64,000 nt of DNA from JAHRAW01 sp965249835 (GCA_965249835.1 CBDFMY010000003.1:682001-746000); one strand, 5' to 3'; positions 44,015 to 53,499 are shown, numbered from the stretch's first letter. Notes: generated by a model from the letters alone, not told the origin. Numbers and translations are program-made.

Positions 44015-44362
44015 TCACGCGCTTTGATTGGAAGACGCGGCCGATGATGACGGTTTTTTCGATGCCTTGTCTTTGTCGGCGGACGCGGTTTTGCTGGTCG
44101 CGCTTTTATCCGCATCTTTGCTGTCGGTGCCGTTCACTTTTTTGTCGCTGCCATTTTTGGCATTCGCGTCTTTGGTGCCGCTGTTTTTGAAGTCGGTTTC
44201 ATACCAGCCGTCTCCCTTGAGTCGGAACGCCGAGCGGGAAATCAGTTTTTTCAAACTGGCTTCGCCACATTCCGGGCAATAGCACAATGGCTCATCGGAA
44301 ATTTTCTGCAACACTTCCAGACGATGCTCGCAGGCGTTGCACTGGTATTCGTAAAACGGCAT
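44015..44362 (-). CDS. FmdB-type zinc-ribbon protein
   Basis: A 115-residue protein. The N-terminus MPFYEYQCNACEHRLEVLQK with the later CPECG forms a zinc ribbon of the FmdB/CxxC_CxxC_SSSS family, found next to aspS in many proteobacteria. The second half is a low-complexity, Lys/Ser/Asp-rich tail (DKSATSKTASADKDKASKK). The function is unknown; a regulatory role has been suggested for relatives. Confidence 0.9.
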   Translation of the reverse strand: MPFYEYQCNACEHRLEVLQKISDEPLCYCPECGEASLKKLISRSAFRLKGDGWYETDFKNSGTKDANAKNGSDKKVNGTDSKDADKSATSKTASADKDKASKKPSSSAASSNQSA

Positions 44363-44474
44363 CGGTCAGCCCCGTCTCCCCAAGCCCGGTCGCCGGGCAA
44401 CAAAAAAAGTGCGCGGGATTATAGCCGAAAAATCCGCCGGCGAGCGGGTTTCTGCGCGATAAGCGCACGAGATT

Positions 44475-45581
44475 TCACGCTTTCCGGTCGCGGGCATCGC
44501 CGACCCAGCCCAGCCCCGAACCGCTACTGTCTACTGGCACCCCTTCCTTGTCGACGCAGTAGCGGCCAAAGACTACCGCTTCGCATACCACGCTGTGTTT
44601 GCGTAGCAAGGTGTGTTCGAACAGAATGCTGCGATGCACTTTGGCGCCGCCTTGCAAGTGGCAACCGTGGGAGATCCAGGTCGGGCCATGGATTTCGCAA
44701 CCGGCTTCTATTCGGGAGTTGGCGCCGATATACACCGGCCCCTCAATCAGCACATCGTCCCAGTCCACTTTTACATTCAAGCCGGTCCACACCTGCGGCA
44801 GCACTTCTTTGCCGGGCATTTGCGCGCCGCGCAAAGTGCCGCGCATGAGTTGCTGGTTGGCGCTCCAGTAATCGCTCAAGCGACCGATGTCGACCCAGTG
44901 AAAAGGCATGTCAATGGCATGAAACGGCAGTTTTTTTTCAATCAGGTCGGGCAGCAGTTGCGAGCCCATGTCATACACCACATCGGGCGGAATCTGCTCG
45001 AGAATTTCCGGCTCAAACAAACAGATGCCGGTGTTGACCAGCGTAGATTTCGCTTCATCCACGGCTGGCTTTTCCTGAAAGGAAGTGATCTTGCCGCGCT
45101 CATCGCACTGCACCACGCCGTAGTTGGAGACTCGCTGTTTGGCAACGCGATGCACCACGATGCTTGCCGATGCGCCGGACTGCCAGTGCTTGCGCAATGC
45201 CGCGGTCAGATCAAGATCGAAAATGGCATCGCCGCAAACCACCAGAAAGGTGTCGTCAAAAAAACCGCCGAACTCGTGTATGTGTTTAATTCCACCGGCC
45301 GAGCCGAGCGGTTCGCTGACCACTTTTCCTTTTTCGATGTGGCCTTCAAAGGAATAACCGATGCTTACTCCCCAGCGTCGGCCATCGCCGAAATAATTTT
45401 CGATGGATTCGGGCAGGTGGCTGACATTCACCATGATGTCCGTGAAATTATGCGCGGCGAGTTGCTCGATCAGGTATTCCATCACCGGCTTGCCCAGCAC
45501 CGGAATCATCGGCTTGGGTAACTCGTAGGTTAGCGGCCGCACGCGGGTGCCTTTGCCGGCCGCCAATATCATGGCTTTCAT
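44475..45581 (-). CDS. Sugar-phosphate nucleotidyltransferase with left-handed beta-helix domain
   Basis: A 368-residue NDP-sugar pyrophosphorylase. The nucleotide-binding loop is AAGKGTRVRPLTYELPKPMI; VVCGDAIFDLDL holds the metal-binding Asp; a C-terminal hexapeptide-repeat region follows (YIGANSRIEAGCEIHGPTWI). Most like mannose-1-phosphate guanylyltransferases or glucose-1-phosphate thymidylyl/uridylyltransferases; the sugar is not certain. ATG 45581 gives the standard N-terminus; the 5' extension runs into the terminator of the next gene. Confidence 0.9.
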   Translation of the reverse strand: MKAMILAAGKGTRVRPLTYELPKPMIPVLGKPVMEYLIEQLAAHNFTDIMVNVSHLPESIENYFGDGRRWGVSIGYSFEGHIEKGKVVSEPLGSAGGIKHIHEFGGFFDDTFLVVCGDAIFDLDLTAALRKHWQSGASASIVVHRVAKQRVSNYGVVQCDERGKITSFQEKPAVDEAKSTLVNTGICLFEPEILEQIPPDVVYDMGSQLLPDLIEKKLPFHAIDMPFHWVDIGRLSDYWSANQQLMRGTLRGAQMPGKEVLPQVWTGLNVKVDWDDVLIEGPVYIGANSRIEAGCEIHGPTWISHGCHLQGGAKVHRSILFEHTLLRKHSVVCEAVVFGRYCVDKEGVPVDSSGSGLGWVGDARDRKA

Positions 45582-45627
45582 CTTAATCTGGTCTCTTCGC
45601 GTTAGGCAGTGTTGCGCAGCGGTGCGT

Positions 45628-45666
45628 AAAAAACCCCGCCCGTAAAAACAACATCCGGGCAGGGTT
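45628..45666 (-). terminator. Rho-independent terminator of the Bax-inhibitor-1-like gene
   Basis: On the minus strand, AACCCTGCCCGG pairs with CGGGCGGGGTT around a loop of about 12 bases, and TTTTTT follows at the 3' side. It lies about 75 bp after the stop codon at 45739. Confidence 0.8.
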
Positions 45667-45738
45667 ATCGCGCCAGGTTGGTGCTCGGCGCTTGAGTTTT
45701 TTGTCGCGTTACGATGTGCGTAAGCGATCAATCATCGC

Positions 45739-46416
45739 TCAGTCATCGTTGAACAGGCCGAAGATGTGCAACAAACTCAGAAACAAGTTGTAGATGGTGA
45801 TGTAGAGGGTGATGGTGGCCATGATGTAGTTGGTTTCGCCGCCGTTCACGATCTGGCTGGTTTGAAACAAAATCAAACCGGACATCAGCAACACGAACAT
45901 CGCCGACACCGCCAGCGACAAAGTCGGCAGAGCGAATATCATCGCCGCGAGTCCGGCGACAAACGCGACCAGAATGCCGACCATCAGCATGCCGCCGATG
46001 AAAGTGAAATCTTTTTTGGTGGTCAGCACATAACCCGATAGCCCGACAAAAATAATGCCGGTTCCGCCGAGGGCGGTCATCACTACTTGACCACCGTTGC
46101 TATGCAGCGTCAGGTAGGCGTTGAGAATTGGTCCCAGCGTGAAGCCCATGAAGCCGGTGAAGGCAAACACCAGCACCAAGCCAAGTGGCGAATTGCGGAA
46201 CTTGGTGGTCAGGAACAACAGACCAAACCACCCGACCAAGGTGAGGATGGGGTTGATGAAACCCACGCCCATAGCCATAGCCGCGCCCGCCATCAACGCG
46301 CTGAACAATAAAGTCATGGCGAGCAACATATAGGTATTTCGCAATACCCGGTTGATTTCTATGCCGCGCGCAACGGGTCTGGCAACGGCAGCGTCAAATC
46401 TATCCATTTCATTCAC
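45739..46416 (-). CDS. Bax inhibitor-1/YccA family membrane protein
   Basis: A 225-residue protein with seven hydrophobic helices and the family start NRVLRNTYMLLAMTLLFSAL. Conserved positions include NSPLGLVLVFAFTGFMGFTLGPIL and the acidic C-terminus HIFGLFNDD. Bacterial members (YccA, YbhL, YetJ) modulate FtsH or act as pH-gated calcium leak channels; which applies here is unknown. It has its own terminator. Confidence 0.93.
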   Translation of the reverse strand: MNEMDRFDAAVARPVARGIEINRVLRNTYMLLAMTLLFSALMAGAAMAMGVGFINPILTLVGWFGLLFLTTKFRNSPLGLVLVFAFTGFMGFTLGPILNAYLTLHSNGGQVVMTALGGTGIIFVGLSGYVLTTKKDFTFIGGMLMVGILVAFVAGLAAMIFALPTLSLAVSAMFVLLMSGLILFQTSQIVNGGETNYIMATITLYITIYNLFLSLLHIFGLFNDD

Positions 46417-46553
46417 CTCATAAAATCATGATGACAGAGTATATCAAAACAGGAATGCCGCATGAATACTAATTCGGCAGGGACGAGTATACAACATATC
46501 CATAAGATATTGGCGAGTGCGAGAAAATCAAGGGGTGCCGGTTGCGCGCCAGT

Positions 46554-48113
46554 TCAGGGTTCAAACTTCGGCGGTTTGGGGTAGCGCGAAGCGGTGTCAA
46601 AGTCGGTCAGGTCGTGGTGGCTGCGGGTGTATTGCTCGCCGGGGTCGGGCGCGGGATTGAAGTCCCAGCCATGATAACGCCCGATGCGCAACGCACGGTG
46701 CACCGCACGCCGGCGTCTCTGGTCGGCAATGACTTTTTCCCTGACCGCATCGACATCCCAATGGCTCGCCGCCTGCGCAGAAAAATCTTGCACGAGTTTT
46801 GCGTGCGCATCATCGCTCGCCAAATTATTTTGCTCGTGCCGGTCACGCGACAAATCAAACAACTGCGGCGGGTCGGTCGGGCAATAAATATATTTATATT
46901 GCGCACGGCGAATCATCAACATCGGCGCGCTGGTGCCTTCGGCGAGATATTCGCTGATGGCGATGTCGTCATCGCGCTGCGCATCATTACCATTACACAA
47001 GGACAACAAACTTCGCCCGTCAATCGGGTCAATGAGTGCTGGCTGGGCGGCATCGCCAGCAGCGAGGTCAAGCAAGGTCGGCAACACATCCACATGCGCG
47101 ACCGCTTGCTTGACGCGGCGCGGTTTGAAGCGCGATGGGGCGTAGATAATCATCGGAATGCGACACGACCATTCGCGAAACGACATCTTATACCACAGCC
47201 CAAACTCGCCCAGCATGTCGCCGTGGTCGGCGGTGAAAATGATGGTGGTGTTTTCCGTCATATCACATTCCGCCAGCACCTCGCGCAATCGTCCGAGCCA
47301 TTCATCAATATAGGAAACGTTGCCGTAATACGCACGCCGTGCGTTGATAGTCTCCTGTACGCTGATTTCAGTGGCATCGGCGCCGATGGCGTGACGCAAA
47401 CGCCGCGTGTGCGCATCGGGCGCACTGGGATAGGGCACATGCGGCGCGGCAATGTCGATGTCGGCGTATAAATCCCAATACTTTTTGCGCGTCGCGTAGG
47501 GGTCGTGGGGATGAATAAAACTCGCGACCAAACAAAGCGGACGACGATTCGGATGATGGGCGTTCTTGCGCGCATAATCATAAATCACCTGCGTGGCGCG
47601 ATGTCCGACTTCATCATCAAAGGTAAGTTGATTGGTAATCGCGGCAACCCCCGCTTGCTTGACGCTGGATAGATTGTGATACCACGAGTCAATGCGTTGC
47701 TCGGCGTTATCCCAATCCGGCACCCAGCCAAAATCCGCCGGATAAATGTCGGTGGTAACGCGCTCCTCAAAACCGTGCAGTTGATCAGGACCGACGAAAT
47801 GCATCTTGCCGGCGAGACAAGTTTGGTAATTCATCAAGCGCAAATAATGCGCGAAAGTTGGCGTGGTCGCCGGCAAATAGGCGGCGTTGTCGTAGCCGCC
47901 GCAACGCGAAATGTTTTGCCCAGTCATAAACGCATACCGCGCCGGCGCGCACAACGGACTGCTTGAGTATGCCGCATCAAACACCACGCCGCGCTCGGCG
48001 ATGTGATTGATATGCGGACTGATGACTTCGCCGTGCCCATAACAACCGAGCGCCAATGCGCTCAATTGGTCTGCCATGACGATGAGAATATTTTGTTGAT
48101 TGGTTTTTTTCAT
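46554..48113 (-). CDS. betC: Choline sulfatase
   Basis: A 519-residue type I sulfatase that hydrolyses choline-O-sulfate to choline. The formylglycine precursor Cys is C55 in SSPLCAPARYAFMTGQ, metal ligands include MADQ near residue 13-16 and FTADHGDMLGEFGLWYK. The segment GKMHFVGPDQLHGFEERVTTD is a close match to BetC proteins. It shares a strand with, and lies 7 bp downstream of, an M81 peptidase-like gene. Choline as sulfur and methyl source would suit the Rieske gene at 19.8 kb, although they are 27 kb apart (inference). Confidence 0.92.
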   Translation of the reverse strand: MKKTNQQNILIVMADQLSALALGCYGHGEVISPHINHIAERGVVFDAAYSSSPLCAPARYAFMTGQNISRCGGYDNAAYLPATTPTFAHYLRLMNYQTCLAGKMHFVGPDQLHGFEERVTTDIYPADFGWVPDWDNAEQRIDSWYHNLSSVKQAGVAAITNQLTFDDEVGHRATQVIYDYARKNAHHPNRRPLCLVASFIHPHDPYATRKKYWDLYADIDIAAPHVPYPSAPDAHTRRLRHAIGADATEISVQETINARRAYYGNVSYIDEWLGRLREVLAECDMTENTTIIFTADHGDMLGEFGLWYKMSFREWSCRIPMIIYAPSRFKPRRVKQAVAHVDVLPTLLDLAAGDAAQPALIDPIDGRSLLSLCNGNDAQRDDDIAISEYLAEGTSAPMLMIRRAQYKYIYCPTDPPQLFDLSRDRHEQNNLASDDAHAKLVQDFSAQAASHWDVDAVREKVIADQRRRRAVHRALRIGRYHGWDFNPAPDPGEQYTRSHHDLTDFDTASRYPKPPKFEP

Positions 48114-48120
48114 TTCGCGG

Positions 48121-49647
48121 TTATCGTGTCACGCGCAAACTTTCGCGCAAATGTTTATACGACAAGGTTGCGGGGTCGGCATATACTACACCGGGCGCGG
48201 CGATGACTACAATTTTACTCGCGAGTTTTTCGAAGTCGTTACGAAAATGCACCGAACTTTTCACCGCGATGTAATTCATTTGGTCGGGTTCAATTCCGAT
48301 GTGACGAAAATGCATCTGGTCGGCGGTTTGCACGGCTTTGCAGCAAACTACCACATTGATGCCGCCGATCGATAACCACGCGCACGCGCCGAGTTCCATG
48401 TTTGAGCCGCGATACATCGGCCCGCTCGCGGTGAAGTTGCCGTCGCTCAAATTCATTACTTCCACTTCGCATTGAAATGGCGTTCGTCCAAATGCCTGCG
48501 CAGCAGATCGGTCAAAAGATTGGCCGGCGTCGGTTTTACCGCCGAGTTGCGCGACAAATTTTTTGCCGATGCCCACCTGATGCGCGGTCGCGGCAACTTC
48601 CGCGTCATTGATTACGCCGAACGCGGCGTGCGTGAGTCGTTGCGCGATCATCGCCTGCAACACGCCGGTGGTGTCACCAGAGCCACCGCCGCCGGGGTTA
48701 TCCTGGGTGTCGGCGAGCACCACGGTGGCACCGTGCGCATCCAATGCGCGTTGCGCTTCCTCAATGCCCGATTGCAGTTGCCAAATTTTTGCCGGGCTTT
48801 TTTCGTGAAAATCTTCGCGATGCGCGCGGATTAAATTCGCCAACTCATCCGCCGCGTGTTCGACCGCCGCCGCGTCTTCGCCATAACCCACCACCGACGG
48901 ACCGGCGTCAAAAATATCGGACAGGTGAAAACCGCAAGCGAATGACAGCGATGAAACTTTTTCGGTGATTAATTCGGGCAGTGCACGGTAAATGGTTTTG
49001 CACGGTTCAATCAAAGTGCAACCGGAGTTGAGCGGAACAAAAAAATCAAGTTGGCGAAATGATTTGTGAAGCGGTCGGCGCGAATGATTATTCAGATGCT
49101 GGCTAAGCAATGTGGCAACGCGATTGCCGGTTTGCGCCATGTCGATGTGCGGGTAGGTGCGATAAATGTCCAGCACATCGGCGTGGTCGACCATCGCCTG
49201 CGTTACATTGGCATGCAAATCAAGGCTGACGAAAATCGGTATGTCGACACCAACCAGTTGTCGTGCGCGGCGCAAAAACTCTCCTTCGCCGTCTTGCAAA
49301 TGCTCGCACACCATCGCGCCGTGCAGATCAAAATAAACGCCGTCCAGCGGCAATGCGCGGCGCAACAATTCCAGCATCCGTGCGCAAATTTTCTCGAACG
49401 CATGTTCGGTCACATGCGCGCATGGTGTCGCCGAACACCACATCAACGGCACCAGTTCATCGTGCGTGCGCAATGCGTCAATCGCACCGGCGATGGGCAG
49501 ATGAACCGATTCAACCGTGCGCAACATCTCCGCGCCGTGGTGCATCGCGGGCCATTCATCGGCACTCGCAAACGCCGCGTAATCCGCCTTGATCGTGGCG
49601 AAGGTGTTGGTCTCGTGTTGCCAGCCGCCGATGGCGATGCGCGCCAT
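48121..49647 (-). CDS. M81 family metallopeptidase-like protein (MlrC family)
   Basis: A 508-residue protein beginning MARIAIGGWQHETNTFATIK, the signature of the MlrC/DUF1485 family, with the metal-ligand segments YFDLHGAMVCEHLQDGEGEF and VLADTQDNPGGGGSGDTT. The family is named for microcystin degradation, but most members have no known substrate. It probably forms an operon with the choline sulfatase gene. Confidence 0.9.
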   Translation of the reverse strand: MARIAIGGWQHETNTFATIKADYAAFASADEWPAMHHGAEMLRTVESVHLPIAGAIDALRTHDELVPLMWCSATPCAHVTEHAFEKICARMLELLRRALPLDGVYFDLHGAMVCEHLQDGEGEFLRRARQLVGVDIPIFVSLDLHANVTQAMVDHADVLDIYRTYPHIDMAQTGNRVATLLSQHLNNHSRRPLHKSFRQLDFFVPLNSGCTLIEPCKTIYRALPELITEKVSSLSFACGFHLSDIFDAGPSVVGYGEDAAAVEHAADELANLIRAHREDFHEKSPAKIWQLQSGIEEAQRALDAHGATVVLADTQDNPGGGGSGDTTGVLQAMIAQRLTHAAFGVINDAEVAATAHQVGIGKKFVAQLGGKTDAGQSFDRSAAQAFGRTPFQCEVEVMNLSDGNFTASGPMYRGSNMELGACAWLSIGGINVVVCCKAVQTADQMHFRHIGIEPDQMNYIAVKSSVHFRNDFEKLASKIVVIAAPGVVYADPATLSYKHLRESLRVTR

Positions 49648-49691
49648 GATTTTTATCTCGTGGTGGTTATCTTTGTCGGTATTATAAACCT

Positions 49692-49707
49692 AGCGGCGTT
49701 AGCCGCT
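49692..49707. repeat. Palindrome AGCGGCGTTAGCCGCT
   Basis: A 16-bp perfect inverted repeat ending two bases before the ctaA stop codon. Same word as at 4833-4848 (and, in the other orientation, 4378-4393 and 9522-9537). It could serve as a terminator hairpin, though no T-run follows. Confidence 0.8.
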
Positions 49708-49708
49708 A

Positions 49709-50746
49709 TCATTTCGGCGGCGAGTTGAGTGACATTACCGCGACACCCAGCAAAATCAGTGCGCCGGCCTGATGCGCGATGCCGAGGGCGAGCGGCACAC
49801 CGGCCAGCAAGGTCGCAATGCCGAGCACGGTTTGCGCGAACACCGCCACCAATAACGCGGTGCCGATTGCCGTGTCGATACGGTTTTTTTCGCGTAATAA
49901 CCATGCGGCGTAACTGCTCGTTATGAGTAAAACCAAAACTGCCAGCGCACGATGCGTGAATTGAATCGCCACTGGATTTTCAAACCAATTTTTCCACGCC
50001 GGTGTCATCGCGTCCACCTGCGGTGGCAACCAGTAGCCGCCCATGGTCGGGAAGGTGTGGTAGATGAAACCGGCGTGAGAGCCGGCCATGAATCCGCCGC
50101 TGATTATCATCAGCAAAATCACCGCGACCACGACCATACCGAACTTGCGCGCGTGCGGTTGTTCGTTGCGCGAGCACAACTCTGTGAGGATGCGAATCAG
50201 GTATGCGTAAATCAGCACGGCGATGAACAAGTGCGCCGCCAGACGATACGAACTGACCTGCGCGGCATCGCCCAATCCGCTTTTGACCAGATACCAGCCG
50301 AGCAAACCTTGCGCACCGCCCAATGCGAACAGCAACGCCAGTTTGATTGTGATCTTGCGCGGCAATTTGCCTTGCCACAGAAAAAATAAAAACGGCAGCG
50401 CGAACGCCACGCCGATGATTCGCCCGAGCAAGCGGTGCGCGTATTCCATCCAGAAAATGAATTGGAAGCCAGTCATGGTCATGCTGGGATTGACCACTTG
50501 GAACTCGGGGAATTGCTGATATTTCTCAAACGCACGTTGCCAGCCGGCGTGGTCCAGCGGCGGAATCGCGCCCATGATGGGCTGCCATTCGACCATGGAC
50601 AAACCCGAACCGGTCAGGCGCACCGCGCCGCCGAGCAACACCATCGCGAACACCAGCGCGCAACACACCGCAAGCCAGCGAATTACACCTGCCGACACAA
50701 TCGCGCTCGTGGCGGACGGCTGGTGCTGGCTAGCGGGCGCGGTCAA
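49709..50746 (-). CDS. ctaA: Heme A synthase (CtaA/COX15)
   Basis: A 345-residue, eight-helix membrane protein that converts heme O to heme A for aa3-type oxidases. The COX15-type start is VIRWLAVCCALVFAMVLLGGAVRLTGSGLSMVEW; heme-ligand His are seen in MEYAHRLLGR, YRLAAHLFIAV, QFTHRALAV and GIAHQAG. This implies an aerobic respiratory chain, although no cox genes are in the window. The start overlaps the fabB stop by 4 bases. Confidence 0.95.
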   Translation of the reverse strand: MTAPASQHQPSATSAIVSAGVIRWLAVCCALVFAMVLLGGAVRLTGSGLSMVEWQPIMGAIPPLDHAGWQRAFEKYQQFPEFQVVNPSMTMTGFQFIFWMEYAHRLLGRIIGVAFALPFLFFLWQGKLPRKITIKLALLFALGGAQGLLGWYLVKSGLGDAAQVSSYRLAAHLFIAVLIYAYLIRILTELCSRNEQPHARKFGMVVVAVILLMIISGGFMAGSHAGFIYHTFPTMGGYWLPPQVDAMTPAWKNWFENPVAIQFTHRALAVLVLLITSSYAAWLLREKNRIDTAIGTALLVAVFAQTVLGIATLLAGVPLALGIAHQAGALILLGVAVMSLNSPPK

Positions 50747-51987
50747 TGCCAGCGTTGAAAAATCAGCGAGCAGTTGGTGCCGCCGAAACCAAAACTGTTA
50801 CTCATGACCGTATCCAACGCGACATCGGTTTCGGTTTCGGTGACGATGGGGAATCCTTGCGCGTATTCATCCAGATGATCTATGTTGGCGGAGGCGGCGA
50901 TGAATCCCGACTCCATCATCAACAATGAATAAATGGATTCGTTGACGCCGGCGGCGCCGAGCGCGTGTCCGCTGAGCGATTTGGTGGCGCTGATGGGCGG
51001 TATGTCGCTACCGAACACTTGTTCAATGGCTTCCAGTTCCTTGATGTCGCCGATCGGCGTGCTGGTACCGTGCGCGTTGATATATTGCACTTTGGCCGGC
51101 ACTTTGGTCGCACTGGCATCGCCGTCGTGCATCTGCGTCAACGCCTGGCGCATGCATCGCGCCGCGCCTTCACCGGACGGTTGCACCATATCAAAACCAT
51201 CCGAAGTCGCGCCGTAGCCGACCAACTCGGCGAGGATGTTGGCGCCGCGATGTTCGGCGTGTTCGAGGGATTCCAGCACCACCACGCCGGCGCCGCCGGA
51301 GATGACAAAGCCATCGCGGTCGCGGTCATATGGACGCGATGCCCGGTTCGGCGTGTTGTTATAGTTGGTTGATAACGCGCCCATGCCATCAAACAACGCC
51401 GACAACGACCAGTGCAATTCCTCGCCGCCACCGGCGAATACCACATCCTGCTTGCCGAGTTGAATCAATTCCGCGCCGTGCCCGATGCAATGCGCGCTGG
51501 TCGAGCATGCCGAACTGATGGAATAGGAAGTGCCTTTGATTTTATACGCGGTGCCGAGGCATGCCGGGATGGTGCTGGCCATGGTTTTGGTAACCATATA
51601 CGGACCGATGCGTTTGACGCCACGCTCGCGCAACGTGTCGGCGGCGCGCACGATGTTTTGCGGCGATGCGCCGCCGGTGCCGAGTAGCAATCCGGTACGC
51701 TCTGAGGAGACGATGTCGGACGACAAGTCGGCATGCTCAATTGCTTCGCCCATGGCGATATAACTATAGGCCGAGGCATCGCCCATGAAGCGGTAGAGTT
51801 TGCGGTCGATGAGCGATGACGGCTCCAGGTTGATGGCGCCGTGCACGCGGCTACGCATACCGAGGTCGGTGTATGCCTGGCTGGACACGATGCCGGAATG
51901 GCCCTCGCGCAACGACTCGCGCACCTCGGCTTTGTTGTTGCCAAGGCTGGAGACGATGCCGTAGCCGGTAATGACGATTCGTTTCAT
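50743..51987 (-). CDS. fabB: 3-oxoacyl-[ACP] synthase I
   Basis: A 414-residue condensing enzyme needed with FabA for unsaturated fatty acids. The catalytic Cys is C161 (SISSACSTSAHC; E. coli Cys163), with His in NAHGTSTPIGD and SGHALGAAG, and Lys in SATKSLSG. ATG 51987 (MKRIVITG) is the normal FabB start. fabA is 34 bp upstream on the same strand, the usual fabA-fabB pair. Confidence 0.96.
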   Translation of the reverse strand: MKRIVITGYGIVSSLGNNKAEVRESLREGHSGIVSSQAYTDLGMRSRVHGAINLEPSSLIDRKLYRFMGDASAYSYIAMGEAIEHADLSSDIVSSERTGLLLGTGGASPQNIVRAADTLRERGVKRIGPYMVTKTMASTIPACLGTAYKIKGTSYSISSACSTSAHCIGHGAELIQLGKQDVVFAGGGEELHWSLSALFDGMGALSTNYNNTPNRASRPYDRDRDGFVISGGAGVVVLESLEHAEHRGANILAELVGYGATSDGFDMVQPSGEGAARCMRQALTQMHDGDASATKVPAKVQYINAHGTSTPIGDIKELEAIEQVFGSDIPPISATKSLSGHALGAAGVNESIYSLLMMESGFIAASANIDHLDEYAQGFPIVTETETDVALDTVMSNSFGFGGTNCSLIFQRWH

Positions 51988-52021
51988 TTTTGATGGCACC
52001 TGACGATTATTTGGTTGGCGA

Positions 52022-52555
52022 TTATTTGGCAGCCATTGACAAGGCATCCTTACCCTTAAACAATCCCACGCGCAGGTCTTTGCAAAAATACACCGGCTCG
52101 CCATCCGTTTCCACCGTGCCATCGGCGATGCCGATGATTACCTTGCGCATGATTACGCGCTTGAAATCGACGCGGTAGGTGACTTTGCGATTGGTCGGGG
52201 AGACCTGCCCGGTGAATTTGATTTCGCCCGAGCCGAGCGCACGTCCGTTGCCCTGCCCGCCACGCCAGCCGAGGGAAAATCCCACCAGTTGCCAGAGCGC
52301 ATCCACGCCGAGACAGCCGGGCATCACCGGGTCGCCCTCGAAGTGACATTTGAAAAACCACATGTCCGGGAAGATGTCGAGTTCCGCCACCACGACGCCC
52401 TTGCCGTATTCGCCGCCATCGTCATCAATGTGCACGATGCGATCGAACATCAGCATATCCGGCAGCGGCAACTGCGCGTTGCCGGGCCCGAACAGGCGGC
52501 CGTGTCCGCAGTTCAGCAGTTCGTCCTTTTCGTATTGATGTCTTTGAGCGACCAA
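52022..52555 (-). CDS. fabA: 3-hydroxydecanoyl-[ACP] dehydratase/isomerase (TTG start)
   Basis: Introduces the cis double bond in the anaerobic route to unsaturated fatty acids. The open frame reaches 52705, but the conserved protein begins near HQYEKDELL. TTG at 52555 with GGAAAG about 5 bases upstream gives 177 residues (E. coli 172) and places the active His at 71 (KCHFEGDPVMPG) and Asp at 85 (LGVDALWQL), about the E. coli positions. ATG 52606 is the alternative and would add 17 residues. The DNA between the gene and the divergent histone-like gene is AT-rich. Confidence 0.9.
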   Translation of the reverse strand: MVAQRHQYEKDELLNCGHGRLFGPGNAQLPLPDMLMFDRIVHIDDDGGEYGKGVVVAELDIFPDMWFFKCHFEGDPVMPGCLGVDALWQLVGFSLGWRGGQGNGRALGSGEIKFTGQVSPTNRKVTYRVDFKRVIMRKVIIGIADGTVETDGEPVYFCKDLRVGLFKGKDALSMAAK

Positions 52556-53049
52556 GTAACTTTCCGCAAACGATGATGAAAACCGGATTTTACCGCATAC
52601 TGGCATCTGGATTTGTGCTGAATTTGTGTGGAATACGCACAACATTTTTCCGTGTGTTTTTGGCGTAGTGCCAACTATGTTTAATAAACCAGAAAAAGAT
52701 TGCAAAATACTTTCTTGATATATCGCACACTATTGCCGACCACACGCATGCACAAACATCCCTCGAAAGATGCTCGATTTAATGATTCATGTAGTTTTAA
52801 CAAATTATTTTTATTAGTGAAATATCTATTGACATTAAAAAAAATCTATTTTATGGTCGCGATTCAGGGCTGTGTATTTGCGGTGTAGCCCGGAAAATTC
52901 ACTGGTAATTAATCACCGCTAACTCATCGATAATTTCTGAATAAAATTATCAACACAACTTCCCCGCACCCAAAAAATCAACCTGCTTACTTTAATGCTG
53001 GCTGACACTGGGCGCAATTTTTTTTCCTGAGACCGAGAGGTAATCACCC
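52556..53049. other. AT-rich divergent spacer between fabA and the histone-like gene
   Basis: About 500 bases without a gene that I can support. It probably contains the fabA promoter (leftward) and a rightward promoter at 52829-52857. ORFs of about 60 codons here lack any recognisable protein. Confidence 0.55.
52829..52857 (+). promoter_or_regulatory. Sigma-70-like promoter for the histone-like gene
   Basis: TTGACA at 52829-52834, a 17-base AT-rich spacer and TATGGT at 52852-52857. The -35 hexamer is consensus, the -10 matches 4 of 6. It would give a leader of about 185 bases before 53050. Confidence 0.5.
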
Positions 53050-53499
53050 ATGGCAAAAAAGAAGAAGTCAACCAAGCGAAAGTCGGTGGCTAAAAAAGCC
53101 ACCAAGCGGAAATCCGCAAAGAAAAAGGTAACCCGTAAAAAGGCTGCCAAGCGTAAAGTAGCAAAGAAGAAAACAACGCGCAAAAAGGCCAAGAAGAAGG
53201 TCACAAAGCGCAAAGCCTCGAAGAAAAAAGCCACGCGCAAGAAGGCAAAGAAAAAGACTAAGAAAAAGTCCAAGAAAAAAGCCACGCGCAAGAAGGCAAA
53301 GAAAAAGTCCAAGAAAAAGGGTAAGAAAAAAACGAAGAAGAAAGCGACCCGTAAAAAGGGCAAGAAGAAAACGAAGAAGAAAGCCAAGAAAAAAACGTCC
53401 CGTAAAAAGGGCAAGAAGAAAACGAAGAAGAAAGCCAAGAAAAAGGCTCGGAAAAAACTGAGCAAAAAAGCGGGATTGAAAATCTCGTTGCCCTGGTAA
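53050..53499 (+). CDS. Lysine-rich histone H1-like protein
   Basis: A 149-residue protein made almost wholly of Lys, Arg, Ala, Thr and Ser in KKKATRKKAKKK-type repeats, with a short non-basic tail (GLKISLPW). Such H1-tail or AlgP/HctB-like proteins bind and compact DNA or RNA. There are near-identical DNA repeats inside the gene (the AAGAAAAAAGCCACGCGCAA unit and the GGCAAGAAGAAAACGAAGAA unit each occur at least twice), so length variants are likely. GAGAGG lies about 10 bases before the ATG. No partner gene is nearby. Confidence 0.85.
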   Translation: MAKKKKSTKRKSVAKKATKRKSAKKKVTRKKAAKRKVAKKKTTRKKAKKKVTKRKASKKKATRKKAKKKTKKKSKKKATRKKAKKKSKKKGKKKTKKKATRKKGKKKTKKKAKKKTSRKKGKKKTKKKAKKKARKKLSKKAGLKISLPW

